Shown: positions 45,491-55,480, counted from the stretch's first letter. The stretch: DNA of 64,000 nucleotides from Dictyoglomus sp. NZ13-RE01 (GCA_002878375.1 NIRF01000001.1:1-64000), one strand, 5' to 3'. A program made the numbers and translations. The notes: generated by a model from the letters alone, not told the origin.

Positions 45491-45500
45491 AGGCTATTCT
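45472..45500 (+). promoter_or_regulatory. Possible promoter of the phosphomannomutase operon
   Basis: TTGAAA (45472-45477), 17-base spacer, TATTCT (45495-45500). It interlocks with the minus-strand promoter; the two TTGAAA boxes form an inverted repeat. The -10 is weak and AAAGGAGG before the ATG gives a normal leader. Confidence 0.4.
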
Positions 45501-45541
45501 ATATAAATTTTAAATTATTGCGTGAAAGGAGGCAATAAAGT

Positions 45542-46960
45542 ATGTTAGATAGAACAATTTTTAGAATGTATGACATAAGAGGAATAGTTGATAAAAATTT
45601 CACTCCTGAAGTTGTAGAGATCATTGGAAAAGCTTATGCTAAATACATTAGAAGTAAGATTAATAAGGAAGAGATAAAAGTTACTGTAGGAAGAGATGCA
45701 AGACTAAGTTCAGAGGAGTTAGAAAAAGCTTTGATTAAGGGATTAAGAACAATGGGAATTAATGTTGTGGATTTGGGATTGATTCCTACTCCAGTACTTT
45801 ATTTTTCTTTATTTAGACTTCCTGTAGATGGTGGTATTATGATTACAGGTAGTCATAATCCACCAAATTTCAATGGGATGAAAATTTGTGTTGGAAAAGA
45901 AACTATATACGGTGATATGATCCAGGAGCTGTATAACATAGCAGTAAATTTGAATCCAGAAGAAAAAGCCAAAAAAGAAGGTACCTATGAGACTTATGAT
46001 ATTCTTACTGATTATAGACAGTATTTAATTGAGGAATTTAGTAAAGGTCCAATTACAAAGCTTCCTGCTGGTACTTTGAAGATTGTATTAGACTATGGGA
46101 ATGGTTGCGGTGGATTGGTAATGCCAAATGTTCTAAAGGCGTTGGGTGTAAATGCCATAAATTTATTTTCAGAACCTGATGGAAGATTTCCAAATCATCA
46201 TCCTGATCCTACCCTTATTGAGACTTTAAACATTTTAAAGAGCAAAGTCTTGGAAGAAAAAGCGGATTTTGGAGTAGCATATGATGGAGATGCAGATAGA
46301 ATTGGTGTTGTAGATGAGAATGGGGATGTCGTTTATGGAGATAAGTTAACTTATATATTTGGTAAAAGTATATTAAAGTCTAATCCTCGTGGGAAGATAA
46401 TTGGAGAGGTGAAATGTTCAAAAACTTTATTTGATGGTATTGAGAAGTTAGGTGGTATTCCTATTTTATCTCCTGTTGGGCATTCTCTTATAAAGAAAAA
46501 GTTAAGAGAAGAGAATGCATTGCTTGCGGGAGAAATGAGTGGACATATATTTTTCAATGATAGATATTTTGGCTTTGACGATGCCTTATATTCGACAATG
46601 AGATTAATAGAAATATATGCGGAAGAGAAATTGAAAAATCCTGAATTTAGATTTTCCAACCTCATTTCTGAGCTTCCAAAGATGTATGCTTCTCCTGAGA
46701 TTCGTGTTCATTGTTCTGAAGAGAGAAAATTTCAAATAGTTAAAGAGATTTTACCTAAATTAAAAGAAAAGTATCCAGAAATTTATAAGGATATCAAAAA
46801 AGTAATCGATATAGATGGGATAAGAATTGAGTTTTCTGACGGCTGGGCTTTAGCAAGAGCAAGTAATACTGAGCCAGTTATAGTAATGAGGTTTGAGGCT
46901 GAAAGTGAGGATAAGTTAAACCTTTATAGTAAGGTGTTTAAGGAGATTATCGAAGGTTAA
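45542..46960 (+). CDS. Phosphomannomutase/phosphoglucomutase
   Basis: 472 residues. Active-site phosphoserine Ser104 in ITGSHNPPNFNG, the metal loop DGDADRIG (248-253 for DGDADR), sugar loop GEMSGHIFF and phosphate loop RASNTEPVIVMR. The GEMSGH loop is that of bifunctional mannose/glucose-phosphate mutases (ManB/AlgC type). It would supply mannose-1-phosphate for the GDP-mannose-type pyrophosphorylase at 29964-30983. AAAGGAGG ribosome site. Confidence 0.92.
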   Translation: MLDRTIFRMYDIRGIVDKNFTPEVVEIIGKAYAKYIRSKINKEEIKVTVGRDARLSSEELEKALIKGLRTMGINVVDLGLIPTPVLYFSLFRLPVDGGIMITGSHNPPNFNGMKICVGKETIYGDMIQELYNIAVNLNPEEKAKKEGTYETYDILTDYRQYLIEEFSKGPITKLPAGTLKIVLDYGNGCGGLVMPNVLKALGVNAINLFSEPDGRFPNHHPDPTLIETLNILKSKVLEEKADFGVAYDGDADRIGVVDENGDVVYGDKLTYIFGKSILKSNPRGKIIGEVKCSKTLFDGIEKLGGIPILSPVGHSLIKKKLREENALLAGEMSGHIFFNDRYFGFDDALYSTMRLIEIYAEEKLKNPEFRFSNLISELPKMYASPEIRVHCSEERKFQIVKEILPKLKEKYPEIYKDIKKVIDIDGIRIEFSDGWALARASNTEPVIVMRFEAESEDKLNLYSKVFKEIIEG

Positions 46961-48312
46961 TGGTAAAAGTAGGTGAAGAGTATTTAATAAGAATAGAACA
47001 TATAAATAATCAAGGGCAGGGGATAGGTAGAATAAATGGCTTTGTAGTATTTGTAAATTATGGACTATTAAATGAGCTTGTAAGAGTTAGGATAACGATA
47101 GCAAAAAAAGATTATGCGGTAGGGAAAATAATTGAATTTATTGAGGAAAATAAGAATAGGACCAACCCTGCCTGTAGATTTTATTATTCCTGTGGTGGAT
47201 GTCATTTAATGCATGCAAATTATAGCTATCAATTAGAGCTAAAAAAAATCATGGTAGAAGATGCTATAAGAAGAATAGGGAAGCTTAATGCTTCAATTCT
47301 TGATGTAATAGGAATGGAAAATCCATATAGATATAGAAATAAAGCTCAACTTCCAGTAGGTAAAAAGAATGGAAGGGTATTGGTGGGACTGTACAAACCT
47401 GGAACTCACGAGATAGTGGATATTGATAAATGCCTTATACAGCATGAAGAAACCGATAAGGTTATTCATACTGTAAGGGAACTTGTTAAAAAGTTTAATA
47501 TAAGTGTTTACAATGAGATTATACACAACGGTTTATTAAGGCATGTGGTTGTGAGAAAATCATTTACTTTTCCTGAAATGATGATTATTCTTGTTTTTAG
47601 AGAGTTTCCTAATAAGATCAGAATATTAGATCTTGTTAAATTTCTCAGAAGTAGATTAAAAGGTATGACCTCTTTGTATTTTAATATAAATCCTGAAAAA
47701 ACAAATGTTATAATGGGTGAAGAAAGTATTTTAATATGGGGTGACCCTTATATAAAAGACAAAATTGGACCCTTTATTTTTCATATATCGCCAGAATCTT
47801 TTTTTCAGGTAAACTCTATACAAACAGGCATTTTATACAACAAAGTTTTAGATTTTATAGAGGAGAGAAAAAGAGTAATATTTGATGCTTATTGTGGAGT
47901 CGGTACAATATCCCTTTTTTTATCTCAAAAAGCAGAAAAGGTATATGGGATTGAGGTTATTCCTGAGGCTGTTGAAAATGCAAGGAAAAATGCAGAAAGA
48001 AATAAAGTAAAAAATGTTGAATTTATTTGCGGTAAATCAGAGGAAGTAATTCCAGAATTAATTGAGAAAGGTATAATTCCAGATGTTATTGTGGTAGACC
48101 CTCCAAGAAAAGGTTGTGATGAAAAATTATTGAATACCATAATTGAGAATAAAATAAAAGAAATTGTTTATGTCTCATGTCATCCTTCAACCTTAGCAAG
48201 GGATGCAAAGATTTTGACAGATGCTGGATATAAATTAGTTTCGGTACAGCCAGTAGATATGTTTCCTCAGACTTTCCATGTAGAAAGTGTGGCTAAATTT
48301 ATTTTTCATTAA
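46960..48312 (+). CDS. 23S rRNA (uracil-5-)-methyltransferase, RumA/RlmD type
   Basis: 450 residues. An N-terminal TRAM domain (about 3-60) is followed by an Fe-S motif (Cys72, Cys78, Cys81 in CRFYYSCGGC, plus a later cysteine in DIDKCLIQ), and a SAM domain with FDAYCGVGTISLFL and VVDPPRKGCD. The catalytic cysteine is in VSCHPSTLARD. It methylates a specific uridine of 23S rRNA (position 747 or 1939 in E. coli numbering cannot be told apart here). ATG overlaps the mutase stop by one base. Confidence 0.92.
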   Translation: MVKVGEEYLIRIEHINNQGQGIGRINGFVVFVNYGLLNELVRVRITIAKKDYAVGKIIEFIEENKNRTNPACRFYYSCGGCHLMHANYSYQLELKKIMVEDAIRRIGKLNASILDVIGMENPYRYRNKAQLPVGKKNGRVLVGLYKPGTHEIVDIDKCLIQHEETDKVIHTVRELVKKFNISVYNEIIHNGLLRHVVVRKSFTFPEMMIILVFREFPNKIRILDLVKFLRSRLKGMTSLYFNINPEKTNVIMGEESILIWGDPYIKDKIGPFIFHISPESFFQVNSIQTGILYNKVLDFIEERKRVIFDAYCGVGTISLFLSQKAEKVYGIEVIPEAVENARKNAERNKVKNVEFICGKSEEVIPELIEKGIIPDVIVVDPPRKGCDEKLLNTIIENKIKEIVYVSCHPSTLARDAKILTDAGYKLVSVQPVDMFPQTFHVESVAKFIFH

Positions 48313-48327
48313 AAAATTTTATTAATC

Positions 48328-48355
48328 TTGACACTTTTTGTAGGTATAATATACT
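48328..48355 (+). promoter_or_regulatory. Promoter of ileS
   Basis: TTGACA (48328-48333), 16-base spacer, TATACT (48350-48355). The leader of about 32 bases is too short for a T-box riboswitch. Confidence 0.7.
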
Positions 48356-48393
48356 AATCACATTAAATTTTAGAATTTGAGAGGAGGGATAAT

Positions 48394-51324
48394 TTGCTGA
48401 AAAAGTTGCCGTCATTAATAAACTTTCCTCAGATGGAGGAAGAAATTCTACATTATTGGAAGGATAACGACATATTTAAGAAGTCCTTAGAAGAAAGAAA
48501 AGGAGGACCACAATTTAATTTCTATGAGGGTCCACCAACAGCTAATGGAAGACCACACGCAGGGCATGTTTTGGCAAGGATATATAAGGACCTATTTCCA
48601 AGATACAAAACTATGAAGGGGTACTATGTTCCCAGAAGAGCTGGATGGGATACTCATGGGCTTCCTGTAGAGCTTGAGGTAGAAAAGGAATTAGGTATTA
48701 ATAGTAAGCAAGAAATAGAAAAATTTGGAGTAGAGAAGTTTAACAAATTATGCAAAGAAAGTGTTTTTAAATACGAAAAGGAATGGAGAGTATTTACAGA
48801 AAGAATTGGCTTTTGGATTGATATGGACCATCCTTACATAACATTGAGTAATGATTATATAGAGTCTGTTTGGTGGTTACTAAAACAAATATGGGAGAAG
48901 GGGCTCCTTTATAGAGGGTATAAAATTGTTCCATGGTGCCCTCGATGTGAGACCGCTTTATCAGATCACGAGGTGGCTCTTGGTTATGAAGAAGTAGAAG
49001 ATCCTTCTGTCTATGTTAAATTTCCTCTATTAGATGAAGAGAAAACCTATTTCTTAGCATGGACTACCACCCCATGGACATTAATATCGAATACCGCCTT
49101 AGCTGTTAATCCAGATGAAGTGTACGTTAAGGTTAAATATAATGATGAATACTATATATTCGCTCAGAAGAGAGTAAGTGAAGTATTAGGGGATGAAAAT
49201 TATGAAATTGTTGAAGAGTATAGTGGAAGGGATTTAGAAAGAAAGAGATATAAACCTCTATTTGAATTTATTCCTATAGATAAACCTGCTCATTATGTGG
49301 TTTTGGGTGATTTTGTTAGTTTAGAAGAGGGAACAGGTATAGTTCATATTGCTCCTGCATTTGGTCAAGAAGACTTTCAAGTTGGTAAGCTTTATGACTT
49401 GCCTCTTATTCAAGCTGTAGATTCTACAGGTAAATTTATACCACAAGTAACTAAATGGGCTGGAGTCTTTGTAAAAAATGCAGATCCTCAAATAATTGAG
49501 GATTTAAAAGAGAGAAATCTGTTATTTAAAGCAGAGGTATATAAGCATACATATCCTTTCTGTTGGAGGTGTGATACCCCATTACTTTATTATGCAAGGG
49601 CATCTTGGTATATAAAAACAACAGAGAAAAAAGAAGACCTTTTAAAGAATAATGAAAAAATAAATTGGTATCCAGATTATATAAAGAGTGGAAGATTTGG
49701 AAATTGGTTAGCGAATAATGTTGATTGGTCTTTGAGCAGAGAGAGGTATTGGGGGACTCCTCTTCCAATATGGATTTGTGATGATTGTGGGTACGAATAT
49801 TGTGTGGGGAGCTTTAAAGAGTTAGGAATAGAAATAGATGAGAATTTTGATCCTCATAAGCCCTATATTGATAAAATTACTTTAAAGTGTCCAAAATGTG
49901 GTGGAACCATGCATAGAGTACCCGAGGTTATTGACTGTTGGTTTGATTCAGGATCTATGCCATATGCTCAATGGCATTATCCCTTCGAAAATCAAGAGGA
50001 GTTTAAGAAAGCATTTCCAGCAGATTTCATATGTGAAGGTATAGACCAAACAAGGGGATGGTTTTATAGCTTGCTTGCCATATCAACATTGGTTTCTAAT
50101 GAACCTGCCTATAAGAATGTTTTAGTTACAGAGCTCGTGTTGGATGAAAAAGGCGAAAAAATGAGTAAACATAAAGGGAATGTAGTAGATCCATGGACTA
50201 TAATTAATAAATATGGAGCAGATGCGTTAAGGTGGTATCTAATTACCGTAAGTCCACCTTGGATACCATTGAGATTTTCAATTGAAGCTGTTGGAGAAAC
50301 TCTTAAAAAGTTTTTATTAACACTGTGGAATACTGTATCTTTCTTCTCAATCTATGGTGAAATTGATGGGTTTAATCCTAAGGAACATATAGTTCCATTA
50401 GAGAAGTTAACAGATCTTTCAGATCGATGGATAATCTCCAGATTAAATAGTGTTATTAATAAAGTTAATACGGAGTTGGAAAAATTTAATGCAACATCCG
50501 CGGGAAGAGAAATTCAAAAGTTTGTAATTGAGGACTTAAGTAATTGGTATGTAAGATTGAATAGAAATAGGTTCTGGAAATCAGAAAAGGATTTAGATAA
50601 ATGGAGTGCTTATACTTCACTTTATACTGTTATAAAGGAATTGGCAAAATTATTAGCTCCTTTTATTCCATTTACATCAGAAAAGATTTATCAAGAAATA
50701 GTTAAGAGTTTAGAAGATGATGTGCCTGAAAGCGTCCATTTATGCTATTATCCAGAAGCAAAAGAAAGCTTAATTGATGAAAAGTTAGAAGAAAATATGG
50801 AATTAGTTAGAAGAATTGTAGAGCTTGGTAGGATGCTTAGAAATCAAGCAAATATTAAAATAAGACAACCTCTTGCTAATCTTTGGATTAATTCATCTGT
50901 AAAAGATGTCAAAGAATTATCAGAGTTTGTAAATTATATCACAAAAGAATTAAATATAGAGAATATATGGTTGGGAGAAATTCCTGAAGAAAAAAAGGAA
51001 GGAATAGTTTTTGCAGAAGAGGATGACTTTGAATTGGCATTGGATACTAATCTAACTCCTGAACTTTTGGAAAAAGGATTGTTAAGAGAGTTGGAGCATA
51101 AAATCCAAATGCTAAGAAAAGAGGCAAAATTAGATTATGCAGATAGGATTGTCCTTTATTATGAAGGATCGGAGAAATTAAAGGACTTAATAAAGAAGTT
51201 TGAGAAGGAGTTGGCAGAAGAAATATTAGCAGTAGAAATGATTGAAGGAGAAGAAGAAGGAATTTTCAAAAAGAAGATTAATATTAATAAAGAAGAATTA
51301 AATGTTGGATTAAAAAAGGTGTAA
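48394..51324 (+). CDS. ileS: Isoleucyl-tRNA synthetase, type 2 (archaeal/eukaryote-like)
   Basis: 976 residues, starting TTG after GGAGGG. HIGH-type motif HAGH (55-58) within EGPPTANGRPHAGHVLAR, the pattern of type-2 IleRS; the common bacterial type reads IHLGH. The VPRRAGWDTHGLPVELEVEKEL stretch agrees. The KMSKS equivalent is KMSKHKGN. Cysteine knuckles occur around CPRC, CWRC and CDDC/CPKC. The bacterial C-terminal zinc finger is missing. Type-2 enzymes are usually insensitive to mupirocin; this is an inference for this protein. A bidirectional terminator follows. Confidence 0.95.
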   Translation: MLKKLPSLINFPQMEEEILHYWKDNDIFKKSLEERKGGPQFNFYEGPPTANGRPHAGHVLARIYKDLFPRYKTMKGYYVPRRAGWDTHGLPVELEVEKELGINSKQEIEKFGVEKFNKLCKESVFKYEKEWRVFTERIGFWIDMDHPYITLSNDYIESVWWLLKQIWEKGLLYRGYKIVPWCPRCETALSDHEVALGYEEVEDPSVYVKFPLLDEEKTYFLAWTTTPWTLISNTALAVNPDEVYVKVKYNDEYYIFAQKRVSEVLGDENYEIVEEYSGRDLERKRYKPLFEFIPIDKPAHYVVLGDFVSLEEGTGIVHIAPAFGQEDFQVGKLYDLPLIQAVDSTGKFIPQVTKWAGVFVKNADPQIIEDLKERNLLFKAEVYKHTYPFCWRCDTPLLYYARASWYIKTTEKKEDLLKNNEKINWYPDYIKSGRFGNWLANNVDWSLSRERYWGTPLPIWICDDCGYEYCVGSFKELGIEIDENFDPHKPYIDKITLKCPKCGGTMHRVPEVIDCWFDSGSMPYAQWHYPFENQEEFKKAFPADFICEGIDQTRGWFYSLLAISTLVSNEPAYKNVLVTELVLDEKGEKMSKHKGNVVDPWTIINKYGADALRWYLITVSPPWIPLRFSIEAVGETLKKFLLTLWNTVSFFSIYGEIDGFNPKEHIVPLEKLTDLSDRWIISRLNSVINKVNTELEKFNATSAGREIQKFVIEDLSNWYVRLNRNRFWKSEKDLDKWSAYTSLYTVIKELAKLLAPFIPFTSEKIYQEIVKSLEDDVPESVHLCYYPEAKESLIDEKLEENMELVRRIVELGRMLRNQANIKIRQPLANLWINSSVKDVKELSEFVNYITKELNIENIWLGEIPEEKKEGIVFAEEDDFELALDTNLTPELLEKGLLRELEHKIQMLRKEAKLDYADRIVLYYEGSEKLKDLIKKFEKELAEEILAVEMIEGEEEGIFKKKININKEELNVGLKKV

Positions 51325-51328
51325 AAAA

Positions 51329-51360
51329 AGAGGGGAGATTTTTTCTCCCCTCTTTTTTTT
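51329..51360. terminator. Bidirectional terminator between ileS and hppA
   Basis: Perfect 10-bp stem AGAGGGGAGA (51329-51338) / TCTCCCCTCT (51344-51353), 5-base loop, T-run after it on the plus strand (51353-51360) and an A-run before it (51323-51328) that gives a T-run on the minus strand. It can end both convergent genes. Confidence 0.9.
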
Positions 51361-51361
51361 A

Positions 51362-53377
51362 TTAGTGGAAAAAGATTGGAAGGAATACTAAGGATATTAC
51401 AGCCATCAACTTAATCAGTATGTTTATAGAGGGACCAGCAGTATCTTTGAAAGGATCTCCTACAGTATCTCCTACAACAGCTGCTTTATGAGCATCGGAA
51501 CCTTTTCCACCATATTTACCATGTTCAATTAATTTTTTCGCATTATCCCATGCACCGCCAGCATTTGCCATGAAGATTGCAAGCATACCACCAGATAAGG
51601 TTGCTCCTACAAGCATGCCACCAAGAGCCTCTTTTCCAAGGAGGAATGCTATTATAAATGGTGATAGAATCATAATTAAGCTTGGAAGTATCATAGCCTT
51701 TAGAGCGCCTTTTGTAGCAATATCTACACAAGTTGCATAATCTGCCTCAGCCTTTCCTTCAAGAAGCCCTTTTATTTCTCTAAATTGTCTTCTAACTTCT
51801 TCTACCATATGAGAAGCAGCTTCTCCTACAGCACTTAATGCTAATGCAGAGAAAAGGAAAGGTAACATTGCTCCAATTAAACCGCCAGCTATGACTTCTG
51901 CTTTAGATACATCTATACTTGGTATGCCTGCCCATGTCTTAAAGGCTGAGAATAATGCAAGAGCAGTAAGTATAGCGGAACCTATAGCAAATCCCTTACC
52001 CATTGCAGCAGTTGTATTTCCATAAGCATCAAGAGAGCTTGTAATTTCTCTTACTTTTTCACCTTGATGTGCCATTTCTGCAATACCGCTTGCATTATCA
52101 GCAACTGGTCCATATGCGTCTACAGATAAGCTAATTCCGAGAGTTGCTAACATACCAACACCTGCTATACCAACTCCCCAAATACCACTTTCTGGTTTTC
52201 CTGGTTGCATAGTAGTTAAATAACTAAGAACTGTACCTATTGCTAATATGATTATAGATAAGAAAGTACTTTCCATTCCAACAGAAAGTCCAGAAATAAT
52301 ATTTGTTGCTGCTCCTGTAGTACTTGCATAGGCAATTTTTTCAATTGGCTTCTTAGAAGTATAATATTCACTTACAAGCCCAATACCAATTCCTGCAAAA
52401 ACTCCTATAACTGCTGCCCAAAAAGTATTTAGGCTTCCAAAGAGTGATTGAGATAAGAAGAATGCTCCAACTGCAGTAAGAATAGCTGTTATAAATGTTC
52501 CATTTCTTAATGCATTTGCAACATCAGCATTTTTCTTAGAAGCTGTGTATTTTACGTATAAAATACCAATTATAGAGGAAAAAAGTCCTATAGTGGCAAG
52601 TAAGAATGGGAAAATTAGTCCTTTCATTTCTGCAAATGTAAATCCAAGTACTGCAGCAGCATGAATTGCACCAACATACGATTCATATAAATCTGCGCCC
52701 ATTCCTGCAATATCTCCAACATTATCTCCAACATTATCTGCGATAACAGCAGGATTTCTTGGATCATCCTCAGGAATTCCAGCTTCAACCTTACCAACCA
52801 AGTCCGCTCCTACATCTGCTGCTTTAGTATAGATTCCACCACCAACACGAGCAAATAATGCAATAAAACTTGCTCCTAAGGCATATCCACTTATTATTTC
52901 AAGTTTTAAACGAGGATCAGGCATAAAATTACTAAGGAGTAAGTAAATTAAGCTGGATCCAAAAATACCTAAACTTGCTTCAATCATTCCCATTACTGCT
53001 CCACCAGAGAAAGCAAGATCAAGAGCTTTACCAGACCCATATTTTGCTGCAGCCCAAGTAGTCCTCCCATTAGCACGTGTTGCTATCTTCATACCAATAT
53101 AACCAGAGGTCATTGAGAAAGTAGCACCAATAAGGAAGGATAAACCAAGAAGTGGTTGTAGTACAATTGCCATAAGTATTGCAAATGCTACCACAAAAAT
53201 TGCTACTGTCCTTATTTCTCTTTTTAGGAAAGCATCTGCTCCTTGTTGAATAGCGCGCATTATCCTTTTGATTTCATCGGGTCCTTCTTCTTCTTTGAGG
53301 ATGCCTCGGGCTATAAGATAAGCGAAGATTAGACCTACTAAACCGGATATAGGTACTATCCATAAAAGTTCCTGCAT
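51362..53377 (-). CDS. hppA: Membrane-bound ion-translocating pyrophosphatase, K+-dependent type
   Basis: 671 residues, about 16 membrane helices. The substrate-binding region with [35 protein letters not shown] is intact, as is the C-terminal [14 protein letters not shown]. The [16 protein letters not shown] motif has Ala where K+-independent enzymes have Lys (GNTTKA), which indicates the K+-dependent class. Whether it pumps H+ or Na+ cannot be read from these motifs. It drives ion export with pyrophosphate. Preceded by a TTGACA/TATTAT promoter. Confidence 0.95.
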   Translation of the reverse strand: MQELLWIVPISGLVGLIFAYLIARGILKEEEGPDEIKRIMRAIQQGADAFLKREIRTVAIFVVAFAILMAIVLQPLLGLSFLIGATFSMTSGYIGMKIATRANGRTTWAAAKYGSGKALDLAFSGGAVMGMIEASLGIFGSSLIYLLLSNFMPDPRLKLEIISGYALGASFIALFARVGGGIYTKAADVGADLVGKVEAGIPEDDPRNPAVIADNVGDNVGDIAGMGADLYESYVGAIHAAAVLGFTFAEMKGLIFPFLLATIGLFSSIIGILYVKYTASKKNADVANALRNGTFITAILTAVGAFFLSQSLFGSLNTFWAAVIGVFAGIGIGLVSEYYTSKKPIEKIAYASTTGAATNIISGLSVGMESTFLSIIILAIGTVLSYLTTMQPGKPESGIWGVGIAGVGMLATLGISLSVDAYGPVADNASGIAEMAHQGEKVREITSSLDAYGNTTAAMGKGFAIGSAILTALALFSAFKTWAGIPSIDVSKAEVIAGGLIGAMLPFLFSALALSAVGEAASHMVEEVRRQFREIKGLLEGKAEADYATCVDIATKGALKAMILPSLIMILSPFIIAFLLGKEALGGMLVGATLSGGMLAIFMANAGGAWDNAKKLIEHGKYGGKGSDAHKAAVVGDTVGDPFKDTAGPSINILIKLMAVISLVFLPIFFH

Positions 53378-53416
53378 TTTAAACCTCCTATCTTTAAAAA
53401 ATTTTTCCTCTAAATC

Positions 53417-53444
53417 ATAATAGATTATTGCTACATACTGTCAA
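53417..53444 (-). promoter_or_regulatory. Promoter of hppA
   Basis: On the minus strand: TTGACA (53444-53439), 16-base spacer, TATTAT (53422-53417). The leader is about 33 bases and ends in TAGGAGGT. Confidence 0.7.
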
Positions 53445-53499
53445 GTTAAAATTATTTTAAAATTAGGAGAGTATTTGAATTAAAATGGGTAAAATAAGG

Positions 53500-53532
53500 A
53501 ATAAAAATGAGGGGGGATATTAATATACCCCT
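53500..53532 (-). terminator. Terminator after the CBM9 gene
   Basis: On the minus strand AGGGG-T-ATATTAATAT-CCCCCCT forms a GGGG/CCCC stem extended by the palindrome ATATTAATAT, followed by TCATTTTTATT. It lies just after the stop of the CBM9 protein gene. Confidence 0.55.
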
Positions 53533-53538
53533 AAAAAA

Positions 53539-54186
53539 TTACTTAACTAATTTTAAATTGCCAAAGCTTGATGGATTTTGCCAATTAATATTTTCTGTTT
53601 CATTCCAAGCAATAATTCCTACTCTGCTATCCCATTCATTGGCGTCATTAACTTGAATATCAAATCCAATAATAGTTCCCTCACTTAATTTTCTTGATTT
53701 CATCTTTACTTGTGCTTCTACGATATAGCCAAAATCAGTTTTCTTTGTAGCAGTAACAAAATATTTTGCAGAAGCACCACTACCATAGCTTTGTCTATTG
53801 TCAAAGCTCACTCTATATTGGGCATCATTATCATCATAAGAGGTTTTCTTTGAATTATCCTCATCAATAAATATCTCAACAGAATCCTGTTCCCATGCAT
53901 TAGGATTACCTTTACTCAAATAGTTATCATGAACCTCTGCCCAAACGTAGATACTTTCCTCATCCCAAAGTACTCTAAATTTTGCATAAGCTACCTTCCC
54001 TTTTGTTCCAGCAACATAACTATCCGTTATGTACTCTTCGGTATTTTTCCATACATCGTCCATTTCAGCATCAATTTTAGGGGTGCCGTATTTTGCTACT
54101 GCAGTTTTAGTATCGCCAAGGGTTATGGAGAACAATAAAAACGTTAAAATAAGGAGAGCAAGCGGGAATAATTTAATATACCTCAT
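53539..54186 (-). CDS. Secreted free-standing CBM9-like carbohydrate-binding protein
   Basis: 215 residues from ATG 54186, chosen for its GGGAGG site and signal peptide (about 5-25, LFPLALLILTFLLFSITLG). The mature part begins with AKYGTPKIDAEMDDVWKN, the entry pattern of CBM9 modules, and has the typical LWDEESIYVWAEVHD, DSVEIFIDED and IGFDIQVNDA stretches. CBM9 binds free ends of cellulose/xylan chains and is normally attached to a xylanase; here there is no catalytic domain. It has its own perfect promoter. Confidence 0.85.
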   Translation of the reverse strand: MRYIKLFPLALLILTFLLFSITLGDTKTAVAKYGTPKIDAEMDDVWKNTEEYITDSYVAGTKGKVAYAKFRVLWDEESIYVWAEVHDNYLSKGNPNAWEQDSVEIFIDEDNSKKTSYDDNDAQYRVSFDNRQSYGSGASAKYFVTATKKTDFGYIVEAQVKMKSRKLSEGTIIGFDIQVNDANEWDSRVGIIAWNETENINWQNPSSFGNLKLVK

Positions 54187-54218
54187 AGGAAAGACCTCCC
54201 TTTTAGAAATTTTAATCA

Positions 54219-54247
54219 ATTATATTAAAGTTATTTTAAAATGTCAA
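54219..54247 (-). promoter_or_regulatory. Perfect consensus promoter of the CBM9 gene
   Basis: On the minus strand: TTGACA (54247-54242), exactly 17 bases, TATAAT (54224-54219). It starts right after the sufB-like stop and implies strong expression. Confidence 0.85.
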
Positions 54248-55480
54248 TTATAACTTGGCTGTTTCTAACTGCATTAAAGCATAATTAATCTGATCTTTTG
54301 CTACCTTGGGAAGTCCTGGTATATCAAGATTTAAAAATCCCCTTGTTATAGTTGATATAGCCTCGTCTCTATCAAATCCTCTTGTGGTTAAGTATTCAAT
54401 TTCTTCTTCTGCTATTGGACCGACTGCAGCTTCATGGGAAAGTTCACTATCAGGATGTTCAGCTGTTAAAATGGGAATTGCAATAATTCTTGCACTTTTT
54501 GTAATTAACATTCCTCTACAATCTAAGTGTCCTTTTGTTTTTTCTTTTCTACCAATCACTTCTCCCCTACTGTAAATGACTGATGAATCATCGCCTATTA
54601 TTCTTGAGACAACTTCTCCTTTTGCACCCTCACCTTCTAATACTACTCTTCCTCCAAGGTCAATATAGGAATTTTTTCTTCCATAAATTATGCTATATAA
54701 TCTTGCTATTCCATTTTTTTCTACATAGACTGTAGGATAACTTTGTATGGATTTTAATGGCTTTAGTGAAACATAATTGTTTATGAAGGTACCACCTTCT
54801 TCTACTTTGACAACGGTTCTTGGTCTTACATGGAATTCTTCAGACCAATTATGAATCATAGTAAAGTATAATTTTGCGCCTTTTTTAACAAAGAATTCTG
54901 AGATGCCAATATGTAAACCAGGCTCATTCTTTAAATGGGTTAAACAACCTGTTGTAACAAATACTTCTGCTCCTTCCTCAACAATAATAATATTATGAAC
55001 ATTTTGACTTATATCTCCTTCTTTAATATATAGACATGCTTGTACTGGTATTTCTATCTTTTGATTCGGATATACATGAATAAAGTATCCTCCAGTAGGT
55101 TTTAATTCTGCCCAGGCTGTATATTTATCTGTATCAGGAGCAACAAGCTTTCCATAATAATTTTCTAACCAATCATATTTTTGCAATGCCTCTTGAATTG
55201 AGCTTACTTCTAATTTCCCTTGGTAAATATTGTTAATTTTTTCATATATGACACTGTGATTAACTTGAAAGAAAGTACCTGCTCTTTCCTCCCTATGAGA
55301 TATTCCTGAATATTCTATATTTTCAAGAATTTCTTGGGGAAGTTCAGATAAATCATTAACGGGATTTTCTATTGATTCTTTATGATATTTTTCAATATCA
55401 ATATCCGGTCCATATATGGCTGGTTTATCTTTAGCTTTTAAAGCTCTTTCTCTAATTTCCTGAAGATATGTTTTCAACAT
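54248..55480 (-). CDS. SufB/SufD-like Fe-S scaffold protein (SmsB type)
   Basis: 410 residues. The beta-helix core and C-terminal SufBD motif are recognisable: GHLDCRGMLI, ILTAEHPDSELSHEAAVGPI and ITRGFLNLDIPG. It is a single SufBD protein that would act with the ATPase encoded next, in place of the SufB-SufD pair. This two-gene form (SufC-like plus one SufB-like) matches the minimal SUF-like system found in anaerobes. The start at 55480 follows AAGGAGGCGAGT and overlaps the ATPase gene by 29 bases. No cysteine desulfurase is nearby. Confidence 0.88.
   Translation of the reverse strand: MLKTYLQEIRERALKAKDKPAIYGPDIDIEKYHKESIENPVNDLSELPQEILENIEYSGISHREERAGTFFQVNHSVIYEKINNIYQGKLEVSSIQEALQKYDWLENYYGKLVAPDTDKYTAWAELKPTGGYFIHVYPNQKIEIPVQACLYIKEGDISQNVHNIIIVEEGAEVFVTTGCLTHLKNEPGLHIGISEFFVKKGAKLYFTMIHNWSEEFHVRPRTVVKVEEGGTFINNYVSLKPLKSIQSYPTVYVEKNGIARLYSIIYGRKNSYIDLGGRVVLEGEGAKGEVVSRIIGDDSSVIYSRGEVIGRKEKTKGHLDCRGMLITKSARIIAIPILTAEHPDSELSHEAAVGPIAEEEIEYLTTRGFDRDEAISTITRGFLNLDIPGLPKVAKDQINYALMQLETAKL

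Noticed and set aside
48356..48393. T-box riboswitch in front of ileS
   Set aside because: Only about 32 bases of leader, no antiterminator hairpins; valS also has none.
51543..51731. 62-residue minus-strand frame
   Set aside because: Shadow of hppA in another frame.
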